DNA of 64,000 nucleotides from Terana coerulea (taxonomy: Eukaryota; Basidiomycota; Agaricomycetes; Polyporales; Phanerochaetaceae). Under the pieces are notes generated by a model. The model ran no database searches. It had not been told where the DNA came from and saw only the letters and a list, made by a program, of their open reading frames with translations. Positions 33,616-45,137 of the stretch are shown here, piece by piece (the stretch's first letter is position 1; each line of letters opens with the position of its first letter). A program made the translations under genes and the position numbers. The stretch spans positions 124,001-188,000 of the forward strand of contig JAKOGH010000747.1 of the NCBI GenBank assembly GCA_024811115.1, in the 5' to 3' direction.

Positions 33616-35273
33616 ATGACTCTCGACGTATTGCACTTCATAGACAACAAGGGCGGGAACGCCGAAGAAATCCGCGAATCGCAGCGGAAGCGAGGCCTCT
33701 CGGTCGAGATCGTGGACGAGGTCATCCAGATGTACACTGACTGGGTGAAGAGTGAGTGCTCTGAATATGTGATGAGTTACTAACAAGAGCTCAGTGGACT
33801 TTGACACGAATAATATCGGCAGAGAAGTGAACGCGGTGCAAAAGAGATCTCGGCGAAGAAGAAGGTATGTTGCTGCACACGATCTGCTGTTGATGGGACT
33901 GAGGCAGGGACCTAGGCAAAAGAAAATGCAGATGAACTTGTCGCAAAGAAGAAGGCACTGGATGAACAAGTAATAGCAAGACGAGCGGAGGCGAAGGAGC
34001 ACGAAGCGAAGATGCGCCAAAAGGCCTCGACCGTCGGGAACATCGTCGGCAAAGACGCCCCCGTTAGCTTGACTGAGGTGCGTTTTCAGAGCACTCATCT
34101 GTGCTATGGTTCTTTGAATGTGCTGTCAGGACGACAACGTAACTCTGCGAACATGGCATCCAAAGGGCGAGGGTGTTCAGGTCGAGAAGAAGACAGACAT
34201 CATGCCACACCACGAAGTGCTGCTCCGGTTAGATGCTATGGATCTGGAGAGAGGTGCGTATGTTACACTCGTAATCTCGTCGCGTATTGAAGATAGTACT
34301 TTAGGCGCAAAGATCGCAGGTCACCGTGGCTACTTCCTGACAAACGACGGCATCGACCTCAACCAAGCCCTGATCACCTACGGCCTGCACTTCCTGCGCA
34401 AAAAGGCTACAAGAATATCCAGCCTCCGTTCATGATGAACAAAGACATGATGGCGAAGACGGCGCAGCTGGACCAGTTCGACGAGGAGCTGTACAAGGTG
34501 ATCGCGGCGGACGACGAAAAGTACCTGATCGCGACGTCGGAGCAGCCCATCTCGGCGTACCACTCGGGTGAGTGGTTCGAGTCGCCGGAGACGCAGCTGC
34601 CGGTCAAGTACGCGGGCTACTCGACGTGCTTCCGCAAGGAGGCCGGCTCGGCGGGGCGCGACATGTGGGGCATCTTCCGCGTGCACCAGTTCGAGAAGGT
34701 CGAGCAGTTCTGCATCACGGCGCCGGAGAAGAGCTGGGAACAGCTGGACGAGATGGTCGCGAACTCGGAGGCGTTCTACCAGAGCCTTGGCCTCCCGTAC
34801 CGCGTCGTCGGCATCGTCTCGGGCGCACTCAACCTCGCGGCGGCGCAGAAGTACGACCTCGAGGCGTGGTTCCCGTTCCAGGGCGCGTACAAGGAACTCG
34901 TGTCGTGTTCGAACTGCACAGATTACCGTCAGTGTCTTGTACTGGTATATTCGTTGAATGCCTATACTGAACCTTCTCACAGAGAGCCGAAGACTTGAGG
35001 TCCGCTGCGGTTTGAAGACCAAGGACCAGACGCGGAAGTTGTACGTGCACATGCTGAACGGCACGCTGACGGCCACAGAACGGGCCCTCTGCTGCCTTGT
35101 TGAGAACTACCAGACACCAGAGGCACGTCTCTTCTCACGCGTCCATTTCCTCTGTACTGACGGTCCCGCAGGGTCTCGTCATCCCGGAGGTCCTCCGCCC
35201 ATACATGCAAGGCCGTGAGTTCCTGCCATGGCTGAAGGAACTGCCCAAAGGTCTACAAAAGAAGCAAGCATGA
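33616..35273 (+). CDS. Seryl-tRNA synthetase, cytosolic
   Basis: Charges tRNA-Ser with serine. The N-terminal arm reads [32 protein letters not shown] and a coiled coil ([17 protein letters not shown], about 33920-33970). Then come [14 protein letters not shown] and the class II catalytic core: [34 protein letters not shown], the motif 2 block [28 protein letters not shown], and the motif 3 region [20 protein letters not shown] then [17 protein letters not shown]. The end is [23 protein letters not shown] at 35271-35273. Seven introns; the last begins GC (GAG|GCACGT..CCCGCAG). The frame is off by one base in two runs (near 33841-33846 and 34401-34406). For an essential single-copy enzyme that suggests sequence error. 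Confidence 0.92.
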
Positions 35274-35720
35274 TCGGAAGCCCGTAATATACCACATGTA
35301 TCAATATGTGCATTGGCCCTCTGGCGTGTTATCGTGGAGTGTAGTCGTAGTTCATCATCGAATTGATACCATAGCCAGATGCATGACACTTCGTTGTCGA
35401 ACTTGACTTGTAGCATATGACATAAGCGGCTGCACTGAAGCCATTGTGCGCTCACCAGTTGACAAGGGTGTTGACACGATAAGATTTTTCCAACTCGCAT
35501 ACTCTACACATGGTAACGGGGCTCAGGTGTGCTAGGACTCGCAGTACGTCGTCGCATTGGCAGTTGGAGGAGCTGTGTTCGGGGTATTGGGATTAGCAGC
35601 ACAGTGGGGGCATGGTTGCGCGATGACGGGAATGGGCATGTCCGGGGGAGGAGAGGATACGATGGTCGTCGTGCTCGAGCAGGTAGGGAGCTTCTCCATG
35701 TGCGGGACGTGCCGCTGCGT
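35274..35720. other. Convergent intergenic region
   Basis: It lies between the ends of the seryl-tRNA synthetase gene (plus) and the membrane protein gene (minus). A cysteine/proline-rich minus-strand frame (CPHCAANPNTPNTAPP near 35580-35620) could be a C-terminal extension of the neighbouring membrane protein through an extra splice. Confidence 0.4.
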
Positions 35721-36590
35721 CTACCACCATACCGGCACACACGACACCGGGAAAATCAGGAACCACACAGAGCCCTTGACGACGAGACCGTCCGTCGAAC
35801 GCCACGCCGCAACAAAGACGCCTAGAAAGTTTCGTTTCAGGTGGACGAAGGTAATAGACGAGTATACATGTGCCGTACCAAGAGCCGCCATAGAGGTGGA
35901 AACGCCCATAGAGATGAACGGATACGCCACCAGATACATGGTGCATATTATGCGTGAGCGGCTGCCCATGTGCGTCTGGTAGGGCCGCGCACGCTTTAGT
36001 CTGGTAATGAGGTTCAGCGAGGCCAGACGCACCTTCATGAACCACTGCGGCTCGCACTTCGAGACGACAAACATGATCGTCGACCCGACGACCAAGGTGC
36101 CGAGCGCGAGCGAATGCGACATCAGCAGGCACAAATACGTCGCGCGTGCGTTGTAGTCGAGCGTGGCGGGCAGCGGCGGGGACGTGGTCACGAACGCCGC
36201 CGTCGCGCCGAGCAGCAACCCGGCCTAGCCTCGTGTGAGCACCGCTACTGGCACCACATAATCGGAACGACGTACCACGACGACGATCGTGTTCAGCCTC
36301 TCGCACAGCTTGCCCGCCGTCTCGTCCCAGTCCTTGCGCGACTCCGCGGCGCAGATCTTGTAGAGCGGGCGGAGGTCCGAGAAGCCGAGGGACATGAGGC
36401 ACAGGATCTGAATGCCAAAATTGAGAGCCTTTGCAACATGCTGGGGAACCCACGGTTGGTCGAACTGTAAGTGGAGGTTCCAGTGCGCGGGCATCTCGTT
36501 GTGCTTCGCGCAGGCATCGTCGTCGCTGTCGTCGTCGCGGTAATCGTCTGCCCTGCGCTGGCGCCGAAATCGCGAGTAGGTAAGCCCCAT
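35721..36590 (-). CDS. Multi-pass membrane protein of unknown function
   Basis: Two exons: MGLTYSRFRRQRRADDYRDD (start 36590), with an acidic cytosolic stretch and FGIQILCLMSLGF, to LNTIVVV. A 51-bp intron ends GAGGCTAG near 36225. Then come AGLLLGATAAFVTTSP, ATYLCLLMSHSLALGTLVVG with STIMFVV, the basic loop LNLITRLKRARPYQTH, IICTMYLVAYPFISMGVSTS, and KGSVWFLIFPVSCVPVWW before TAG at 35721. About four to five hydrophobic helices are visible. This resembles fungal hypothetical transmembrane proteins with a charged N-terminus; no named family is recognised. A spliced C-terminal extension into the region at 35560-35710 is possible. Confidence 0.6.
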
Positions 36591-37201
36591 AGCAGGCTAA
36601 CTTAGTGATAAGAGAACTGTGAGACGAAGATTTGCGATAGCAGCGTATAAATATTACGAACCTCGTTTTATGAGCATGTTGTGCAGGAGGGAAACACACC
36701 TGTCAAGGGTCCTCCTTCTGAACCTTCATTTTGCCGTAGACGAGCATCTAGCTGAGAAGTAGTTCCCACAAGTACAGTAATCACTCCAAGCTGTGTAAAC
36801 TCGAACACAGCTGGGTACTGAGCAGGTGCAGGAGGTAGTAGTTCGGTACTAACCATAGCGAAGCTGCCTGAGTCGCAGGATTCATATGCGACATGCACCG
36901 TGCTTAATCAACCTACTAAAGTGTCAATTCGCAATGCAAGGAGAGCTAGAGCACTGGAAGAGGACAGGGGACGGAGGCTGATCTCAGAGGAAATCCTCGG
37001 TCAGGGCTCCGAGCACTTATCACCCACGCGTCTTTCGTGCATTTCTGCAAGTGGCCCTTTCAAGTATACGAGCAGTTTCCAAACCTGCCAGTCGCCGCAT
37101 GCCTATGCGCCCAACACCAGCATCTCATGACGAACGTGAGGTCAAGATCATCAGCAATAGCATTATTGAACCACAGAACAATACATGCTGTGGCCTGCAT
37201 T
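36591..37201. other. Intergenic, no gene seen
   Basis: This is the upstream flank of the membrane protein and the 3' flank of the S41 peptidase. No coding or structural feature was supported. Confidence 0.4.
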
Positions 37202-40036
37202 TTAGAAAAGCTTCGACTCGCTGTAAGGGAACCTATCAGCAATCCCGCTCTGACATGGTTCATGCATGACTTACGCAAATTCCCAAAGCGCCTGAGGGTT
37301 GTTGTAGGTCGCGTTAGTGTACGGGAAGCGGACTGTGAACAGCGTTAGTCGGGACGCAGAGTAGATCCATGCCACAGTGACGTACATTGCGGAAGCTCCG
37401 ACTGGTACGCTGCGAATCCGGTCAGCTTTTCCGAGCCTGAGATCAAACGCTCGACGCTACTCACCAATCGGGTTCTCCTCGTTGAAGAAGCTCCAGGCCG
37501 TCCGCCAGTTGACACTGCCCGCGCCATCAGCCCTCCCGCATTCTCAAACGCGCCAATGTGAGTACGTACCGCATGTTGGCGTTGACGAGCAGGTCCGGCG
37601 GCGCCAGCGGGTCCTGGCGCACATCCCCGCGTCAGCCGCGCGCGGGCAGGGTCTGAGACAGCCACGACGCACCTTGTCGACACCCGCAGTCTTGATCTCA
37701 TCATCAAGGTCCGACCCACTCCAAGACCTGGTTTCCCGCCATTCCTGCACGCATATATCCAGTGAGCACGTGGGAAACAAAGAAACGCGGAGGAGAGGGC
37801 GCGCACCCTTGTACTGCAGCTGCTCGCCGGGCTTGCCACCGAAGATGGCGGTCTTAGTGCCATGCCGCTCGAACATGAGGGTGCTGAACATCGCGCACGT
37901 CGACGCGCAGTTGGCGTTGCCCACGATGGCGACGTTGCTGCGGCAGAGGGCTCAGTATCATACGAACGTGAAAGGACGACACGGCGTACTTCAGGTCGAA
38001 AGGAGGCTGCTCCGGAGGCTGGACGGTAAAGTCGAGTCCGCAGGTGTCCTGTTATAACCCTCCCGGTGAGCATCGTTCTTTCATGCGGAAGGGTGGGACT
38101 GACGAAGAAGCGCTGCGAGTTCTGGTCCGTGACGCCGTTCACGAAGAAGGGGACGCTAGGGTTGATGTAGTTGTGGTTCGCCGGCATCTGCTTGTTGTTG
38201 AGGAATGCGACTGTATTCATCCAGTTAGCCCTTGTGTATCTCGCAGCGCGAAAAGATAAAGTACGTACAGTTGTCGGCGGTGTAGAACGTGAGCGAGTCG
38301 TTCAGCTTGAGCGCGATGTCCGCTGCAACAATCTTTTTGGCCAAAGGATTCGCCCGGTTAGAGGATTGGAAGCCGCTACACAAAACACGTGTGTAAAGAC
38401 CCAGATGAGGAGGGTAAGGTTGACATACGGGTTGCCGCTGTTTCCAAGCTTGGCTGTGCCCGAGAGGAACTGGTGCAAGAACTGTCCAAGGCAGACGAAT
38501 CCACCTTAAGCCAAGCAATTTAGTCAATCACCGTGGCCTTTTTATGCAGAGCACAACCGGCTCACCTCCGTTGTTGGTCAGGTCAAGAATGAGGTTCTTC
38601 ACACCAGCTTTCTTGAACTGCGTGATTGCGGCTTGAGTGTCCGTCTGGAATCCGTTGAAGTCATCCGGCTCAAACGAACCAACGAACATCTGCCGCCCGC
38701 ATCAGCATCCTCCACCGCGCAACCTTCCGAACAGTGCACTTACAACACCAGTCTTCTTGGACGGCAGGATGTAGGACTTGATGACGCCAGTGCTGCCGTT
38801 CGTCTGGGGAAGGGACGGGACAAACTGCGGGGGAGCCCGACAGCGTTGCTGTGTGACAGGTCGATGATGTTGCCCTTGGCGAGTTTCCGGCCAGAGGGGC
38901 CGACGTTGAGCTCGCGCTTGCGAAGGCTGCTGCCAAGAGTCTTCAAGTCAACCCCATTAGTGTCAGCGTTGGCAGCACAGTTGGCCTCCCAGCTGAAAAA
39001 ACAATGACAATGAGCGTGGTTGCAGCGTCCCCGAATACGCGACTCACAATGAGGCCTTGTCAGTGAACGCTGCGCCGGCGTAGCTTGCGAGGTACGGGAT
39101 CACAACTGTCTCGGGCTTGGTGGAGCCGACAGGGATGAGCGTCATGGTGAGCGTGTTGCGGTCGGGGAACGACGGGCCGGCTATGTCACCGAAACGCTGC
39201 GAGAAGGCCGTGCCCGAGATGCGGTAGCTGCTGAACGCGCTGTTCACGCGGACGCCGTGGTCGAGGTAGTTGCCTGACTCCGTGCTGGCAATCAGGTCGG
39301 CGTAGGCGTACGCATCCATGCCCTCAATCTCGAGTACCCGGGCGCCCGCCAGGCGCTGCCAGTTGAAACCGATCTTGGTGAAGAACGCCGTGAAGTTGGC
39401 GCCCACGAGCGGGACGAGCTGTACCGAGTCGGGAGAGACGAAGACGCTCTGCACGCCGTGCTCGTCAGCCAAAGTAACAGGGGGCGCAGGGAGGAGGTTC
39501 TGGAAAGTGTCGTAACACGCTGGGAACCAACCTGTATCATTTCATCAGCTCACAGTAACAGCTCCCATCACGTCAACGGATATGGAGAACATGATACATA
39601 CGCGTATGACCGTCGTTCAGCTGGGTGGTGAAGTTGTACACTGCCCGGTTAAAGTCGTAATCGGTCTGATAGAAAGAACAGATTGAGCAACGACAGAGAT
39701 TTATTGCAGGGCTATGCGTACCGCAAACTTGGTAGAGTTGATCCGAGCAATGTCGGCACGTATGTTCGTCGTCGACTCCTGGAACGGCGGCGGGGAGTTC
39801 AAGTAGAAGTCCTCAAAGGTGTAAAAGTCGAACACCCGAGCGATGTTGTTCAGCACGTTCTGCCGGAGCGTCTCGTTGAAGGGGAACGACTTGAGGCAGG
39901 CGAGAGCTTGCGCCGGGGGCACGAATGTCTGCCCAGCGATCGCCGCACATGGGTCGGCTGCCGCGGGCGCGGCGTGTCCCAGCAGAGCATTAACCAAGAG
40001 CGCCGCGAGGGCCGTCTGAAGGCTGAAGGCGTGCAT
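37202..40036 (-). CDS. Secreted S41-family (tail-specific-like) serine peptidase
   Basis: The start at 40036 gives a signal peptide, MHAFSLQTALAALLVNALLG followed by HAAPAAADPCAAI. The mature part has VPPAQALACLKSFPFNE, DYDFNRAVYNFTTQLNDGHT, WFPACYDTF, VFVSPDSVQLVPLVG, ARVLEIEGMDAYAYADLIA, KTGVMFVGSFEPDDFNGFQT, AGVKNLILDLTNNGGG (the conserved D-.-[ST]-.-N-G-G), FYTADNC, NHNYINPSVPFFVNGVT and GNANCASTCAMFSTLMFERH. In the last block the S in ASTCA is the likely nucleophile, as in S41 and CPAF-like enzymes. It continues with KTAIFGGKPGEQLQYKG, NWRTAWSFFNEENP, FPYTNATYNNPQALWEFA and ESKLF, TAA at 37202-37204. More than ten short introns. An upstream in-frame ATG (40114) exists, but the one at 40036 starts the signal peptide. 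Substrate unknown. Confidence 0.8.
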
Positions 40037-41583
40037 GGCGAGGAGGGCGTCGGCGAGCACAGCGACTTCGTGCGGGCGAAGTGACGGCTGCTCGGCGGTG
40101 CGCTCTTCAGCCATTGCACCATCTTATACCATCCACACAAGACCAGATCGTTGCTGGCCATCTGCTCAGGACGCATTCTTTGATGGGCCGGTGGGAAGGA
40201 GTTTAACAGTAGAAGGGAGTTCCATGGGAAAGGCGGGAGTATCAGCGAAGCACACTGACTTGCCGTAGGCATTGGGCCATGCGGTATTGCTGATCACGTT
40301 TCCCCACTCGTACCTGAGATAAACGGCAAGTGTGAGCATTCAGCATGATCTGGGAGGAGAATATGGTTAACAGAGAGCGACGGTTGGTGGCAGCCGCATG
40401 GGTAAGACGCGATAGGGACGGCTCCTGTCCCACATTCGGGATCAAGCCACTGGTTGATATACCTATGAGACTCGTGAACGTCGCAGGTAAAAATATGCAC
40501 AGCAGTCTGTATGGGCGAAAGGACGGACGCGGACTATCCTGTGGGCGGATGGTGATGGTAAGAAGCAAGGTGCACTCCAGCGCTACCGACAACTGCCCAT
40601 GTCTTGACGACGAGCATCTCGCCCCCCGGTCATCGAAAGCCTTGCACCTTTGAGTTTAAGCTCACGTTAGTGAACATCGTACGCGTCTAGGTTCTAGAGC
40701 CACGAAGACGAGGAAGTCATCCACAAGAAGGCGCTCAGCTGGTAACCATATGTTTCTCACCTGGAGCGACGCAACGTGGATGGACGACCCTGCCCGGAAT
40801 TTGCGGGATTGGTTTCAGCTTACGGAGCTGGCCATGGCCCGCCGCATTCTTACGTATGTATGCTGCCGTTCTACTCTCCGAACCGACCAAACTTGACAAC
40901 GGCATGGTTGGCATGCACACGACGCTGCGACGGCGATGAATGCTCGAACGCTGCTTGGCACCGAGGTCTGCGGCAAAGCGATACCCTCAAGCTTCAACGT
41001 TGCGGTGGGTTTGCAGCACTTGCGTGGGGCAAATACAACCCGGACTCAAAGCTGGAATAACAATGAAGCTTCATAGAACAGATTCTAACCGTTCTTCCAG
41101 CCGCGGCCGGCGGCCTTGTATTTGCCAACGTTGCCGTAAAAGCGCTCAATATTCCACGGATTCCCTTTGTGCACGGAGGCAACACCCTGTAACTCTGTTA
41201 GGCTTAGCTCGGCGCCCACGGACTTGACGACCCTGAATGTGACGCATCAGCTCTGGGTCCGTCGGTGGCTCATAAAGCCCTGCGCGAACCCGCGACGGGG
41301 AACTCGTGCACGACAAAACTTGTTCCTCATCCTCTCCTCGCCCACTCTAACGGACTATGCTTGCGGAATACTCCCCGTTCTTTAGCTCAGGCATCCGTCC
41401 TGAAAGCAGCACGAGTAGTGCAGAATCCAGCCGACAGGTGCAAAATCTGGGTAAAAATACCCCGAGCTAGGAACTCTTCCCAATTAACGTGAGTGGACAT
41501 TTCCACAAGCCTTTTTGTTTGCCTCCTGCTCATCAGCCGTCAGAGTTCCGACGTCGTTGCGCCACTACGCGTCGTGCGACACG
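40037..41583. other. Intergenic, no gene supported
   Basis: Upstream region of the S41 peptidase. Frames near 40345-40650 and 40776-41060 are open but have no recognisable domain, and overlapping frames of equal length exist on the other strand. Confidence 0.4.
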
Positions 41584-42138
41584 ATGAAACCGCACACCCC
41601 GCGCAAGCGGCGGCGGCCCATGAACCTGGACATGAATTTCCTCGACCGCTTTCCAGAGGTTCCCACATTATCCCGCTCTGCCGCGCCTCCCCACACGATA
41701 GTGGCGGACCCTGCGCCACTATCGCCCGCGATGAAGTCATCCGCCCTCCTCGACACCGACGGACACTTCACGTTTCTGCCCGACGTGCACGGCTCTCCGA
41801 CGCACGAGTCGCCGTCGTTCGCCTTCAGCTCCGTTCGTGCAACACGCGTGGTGGTCTTCCCGACGCGCAAGGCGTCGCTCGTCCCGCCAAAGACGGCCCA
41901 CGCGACGCAGGCGAGCGGCCGACATCAGCGCAAGCGCTCCGTGTCCATCGCGGTCATGGAACACTCCGCTACCCTTTGTGCGTGGGCCAGAACACGCGAC
42001 GGGGTTAGCGAGTTGTTTGGCTGTGCCCCACTGGCGCTTTTCGCGTCCCAAGCCTCCGACGGGCGGACTTCCTTCCGACCAACGAATGACACATGCGTTT
42101 GGCCCGCGTCGATATTTATTTACCGATATTTGTTATAG
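41584..42138 (+). CDS. Basic hypothetical protein, single exon
   Basis: No family is recognised. From ATG 41584 it reads MKPHTPRKRRRPMNLDMNFL, a strongly basic start that could be a nuclear signal. Then come DRFPEVPTLSRSAAPPH, DGHFTFLPDVHGSPTHESPS, FSSVRATRVVVFPTRKASLV and HQRKRSVSIAVMEHSATLCA, ending at TAG 42136-42138 (about 184 residues). Proline/serine content suggests disorder. An upstream in-frame ATG at 41515 adds a cysteine/serine-rich piece and is less likely. The last 40 residues may be intron or untranslated sequence. Confidence 0.5.
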   Translation: MKPHTPRKRRRPMNLDMNFLDRFPEVPTLSRSAAPPHTIVADPAPLSPAMKSSALLDTDGHFTFLPDVHGSPTHESPSFAFSSVRATRVVVFPTRKASLVPPKTAHATQASGRHQRKRSVSIAVMEHSATLCAWARTRDGVSELFGCAPLALFASQASDGRTSFRPTNDTCVWPASIFIYRYLL

Positions 42139-42359
42139 TAGCCGTAATTCTAGTGCGATGGGAAGGGGATGAATGAGGACGGAGGGACGGAGGGAGAAAA
42201 GTACGATATTCAATTTCGCGATTGTTCATACTTTCTATTTTAGGATTGTCTCCGAAGACATCACAGCGTTTTGACCCGCGATAATACGGTGCGAACCTAA
42301 GTACAGCCTCGAGGAGCCTCGAACGGCGTGTACGTGCGCGGTGCTCGTCCCCTCTAAGC

Positions 42360-44560
42360 ATGGAATCCTCCTCGTGTCAAGCTTCCACCAGAATGCTCTG
42401 CGACACCTCTGTTCACGACTGTCAACTAACTCCCTCCGTGACATCCACATCTAGTAGATCTACTGAAGGACTCGAAACGCATCCTCCACGGAGTCCAGCG
42501 AGATACATTGTAGTCGGGTTTAGGTATGTTATCCTGCCTTCACAGCTTTCTTCTGGTGCAGGAATGTTGAAATAGAGTCGACAGAAATGGACATGCTATC
42601 GAGAGGCATTGAGGCCTCCCACCGCATGAAGAGAAGCTCAACAATAGTCACAGTCAACCGCGTCTCGCGCACGATACACGGCTGGTCATGGCAAGCGGTA
42701 CGTCCCTAGACCATCGAAGAATTTGTGTCGTTGTCTAAACGGAGTACCAGTATCCTGTTGGGCTTGGGACCGGCGCGGTCTACGTCACGCTCGCCGGGCT
42801 AGATCAGAACCCTGTGCACTCTCTGAAGATCGTCCAGGACGTTTTCTACTTCATTAACCTGGTCTTCTTCTTGATCAATACGGCAACGCTCCTCTTACAA
42901 CTTCTCCGTGAGTTTTAGTTTGCCGCTATTTAGTAAGGTGGTGCTGACGCGTTGGATGGTTCAGTATACCCAAGGCAAGCCCTAAGACTAATCACAGATC
43001 CAGGTACAGGAATATTTGTACCACTTATGGTAAGGTTCCTTCCCTCACGGCTCCGTCGATTACTAACCAAATTAGGTACTTTCTTTTGCGACTGTCATCA
43101 TCGGAACTATAAACTATGGCATCCCAGCAGGACATGTCACGCCAGACTTCATCTATGGGCTATTTTGGTATGAGGTTGTATTGACTAGATAATGAGCATG
43201 CCTTCTCACTCAGACCGTAGGACATACATAGCCCTCGCTTTGGTAGTCTCGTTTCCCATGCTGATGATCTGGTTCAGCAAGCCGCATAGCCTGCAGAACT
43301 TCACACCCGCGTGGGCATTTCTCGTGAGTATATTTCTATGCCGCGTCTCCGAACGCTGCTAACTCAGCTACCAGGTGTTTCCTATGGTGTGCTACCTACC
43401 ACTTCTATATGTGCGATCATTTCATGACATAACTCCACTAGATGCTGGTAGGCGTCGTAGCATTCAACACGTTGAAGGTCATCCAGCCAGAAGAGCGCCG
43501 AGCACTCGGCATTCTGCTGACCGGGTACATCTTCCAAGGCAGGTCGATTGGCCCCATCATTTGGCACCGCTTGAGCTCTGACGAGCGAGACCGATGCAGG
43601 GGTCGGCTTCTTCATGACTTTCTTCTACATCTGTATTTACATTCTACGGTGAGTTGCGATTCGCTTGACGTGAGCGCGTACCCAATTCTAATCTGTGTGC
43701 TTCAGAATAATAACGGTGAGCATGGAGATTGCTCTACATCAACATGCGTGTCATGATTTCAACAGACCGGGTTCTTGGACGGCAACCAAGCCAGCGCTGC
43801 ATTCGTGGCTTGCGGGCCTCCGGGATTTACTGCGCTTGTTCTCATGAACCTTGGACAGCAGTCCGGTGCCATGTCCGTATCGCTGCAACCACACCCGAGT
43901 TATCGAGACTAACATGCAGCTCTGACAGACTCAGCCATCGCGGTCTCATCTCCGAGTCTGCTGGCGACATCTGGTACGCCGCCAGCGTACTAGGCGCCCT
44001 GTTCCTCTTCGGACTCGCCGTGTTCTTTTTTGTGTTCGGCGCGATACCTTACATGTTCAAGCTACGCAGGACTTTGAACGGAATTCTTGCGAGTACGCAT
44101 TAAACTTCTTCGTCCCTGTCGAATGCTCACTACCCCTCCCGCCGGTAGGCTGGGCGCTGACTTTCCCGAACTGTGAGTGCCACACAACCCGACGTCGTTG
44201 ACTCTTTCCTTACATTCCGACAGCGGGCTGGATCCTCGCCATGCGCAAGCTCGCGGACATCTTCGACATCCAGAGCTTCCGCGTGTGGAACCTCGTCATG
44301 ACGATCTGCATGTGCCTCACCTGGCTCGTCCTCTTCGGGCCTGACCGCGCTCGCGTTCTGGGAGGGCAAGATCTTCGTGTCGCCTTCCGGAGCAGGTCGT
44401 GCAGGACGAGTACGCCATCGCGGTCGCCGTCAAGCGCCGGCTGGAGGATCTCGAGCATGGGCACAGACATGTGGACTCGGAGGCGACTGCGGTGGTGCAT
44501 GTGAGCGGGGAGCCGCAGGTGCAGGTCCGTGTGGGGGACGCTAGGGTGACCATTGCTTGA
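42360..44560 (+). CDS. TDT/SLAC1-type anion transporter (Mae1/Ssu1-like)
   Basis: Predicted plasma-membrane channel-like transporter for dicarboxylates or sulfite. The N-terminal cytosolic part reads MESSSCQASTRMLCDTSV. HGWSWQA is then joined to YPVGLGTGAVYVTLAGL, the family's first helix with its G-[TL]-G-T-G pattern. Later helices are QDVFYFINLVFFLINTATLL, FVPLMVLSFATVIIGTINYG, TYIALALVVSFPMLMIWF, FPMMLVGVVAFNTLKVIQ, DIWYAASVLGALFLFGLAVF and WALTFPNSGWILAMRKLADI, then RVWNLVMTICMCLTWLVLF, ALAFWEGKIFVSP and an acidic tail. About ten helices, as usual. Single-base indels near 44338-44341 and 44385-44392 break the frame in the last exon. The intended tail ends VRVGDARVTIA, TGA at 44558-44560. 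More than ten introns. Ion specificity not determinable. Confidence 0.8.
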
Positions 44561-45137
44561 AAGAGGATGGACCTTGTGTCCAGATGTTCTGTGTGATTCT
44601 GTGTGTGCTTGTTGCTTTCCCGCTTGAGATCGTACCCTCGCTATCCTCTAGACTTGGGCTCATGGTGTTATATAAAGGACCTCATTTGTTTGTATATATT
44701 TAGCTTATCCGTCGTGATACATGTTGTAGTTAGTAACTTATGCATTGCACCTGTCGCCTGCTTTCCTTATGTTGTATCTGTCATCCGCGGAATGGTACAC
44801 GGAAGCGCCGGCTTTGTGGCGTCCGATCACTTTCAAGTTGGCTTGAGCTGCGACGTTTCGCGCCTAGTTTCATTGTCGATGTCACAGCCGGCACAGAGCA
44901 GCGAATAAAATGCAATTATCAATAGTACTGAGCTGTATACGCTACCCACACAGCCTAATGATAAATCGGGGAATCCAAGCCCACGATGCCATACCAACTC
45001 TCGATCATGTCAACCGCCCCATGGGTATTAGTGGCTACAGCCGGACATAAGCTTTTCTTCGAACGTACTGTAACTGAAGAGTAAGCCAAAAAAAAGAGGC
45101 TTTAGATCGTTGAAAACGCCGTTCACGGACCTTCAGC
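44561..45137. other. Convergent intergenic region
   Basis: 3' flanks of the TDT transporter (plus) and the second DUF6533 gene (minus). A TATATAAAG word near 44665 and TGTATATATTTAG near 44690 are consistent with AT-rich 3' ends. No gene seen. Confidence 0.4.

Noticed and set aside
34378..35076. A 232-residue minus-strand frame opposite seryl-tRNA synthetase
   Set aside because: It is a shadow of the well-conserved plus-strand coding sequence, rich in Arg/Leu from GC-biased codons.
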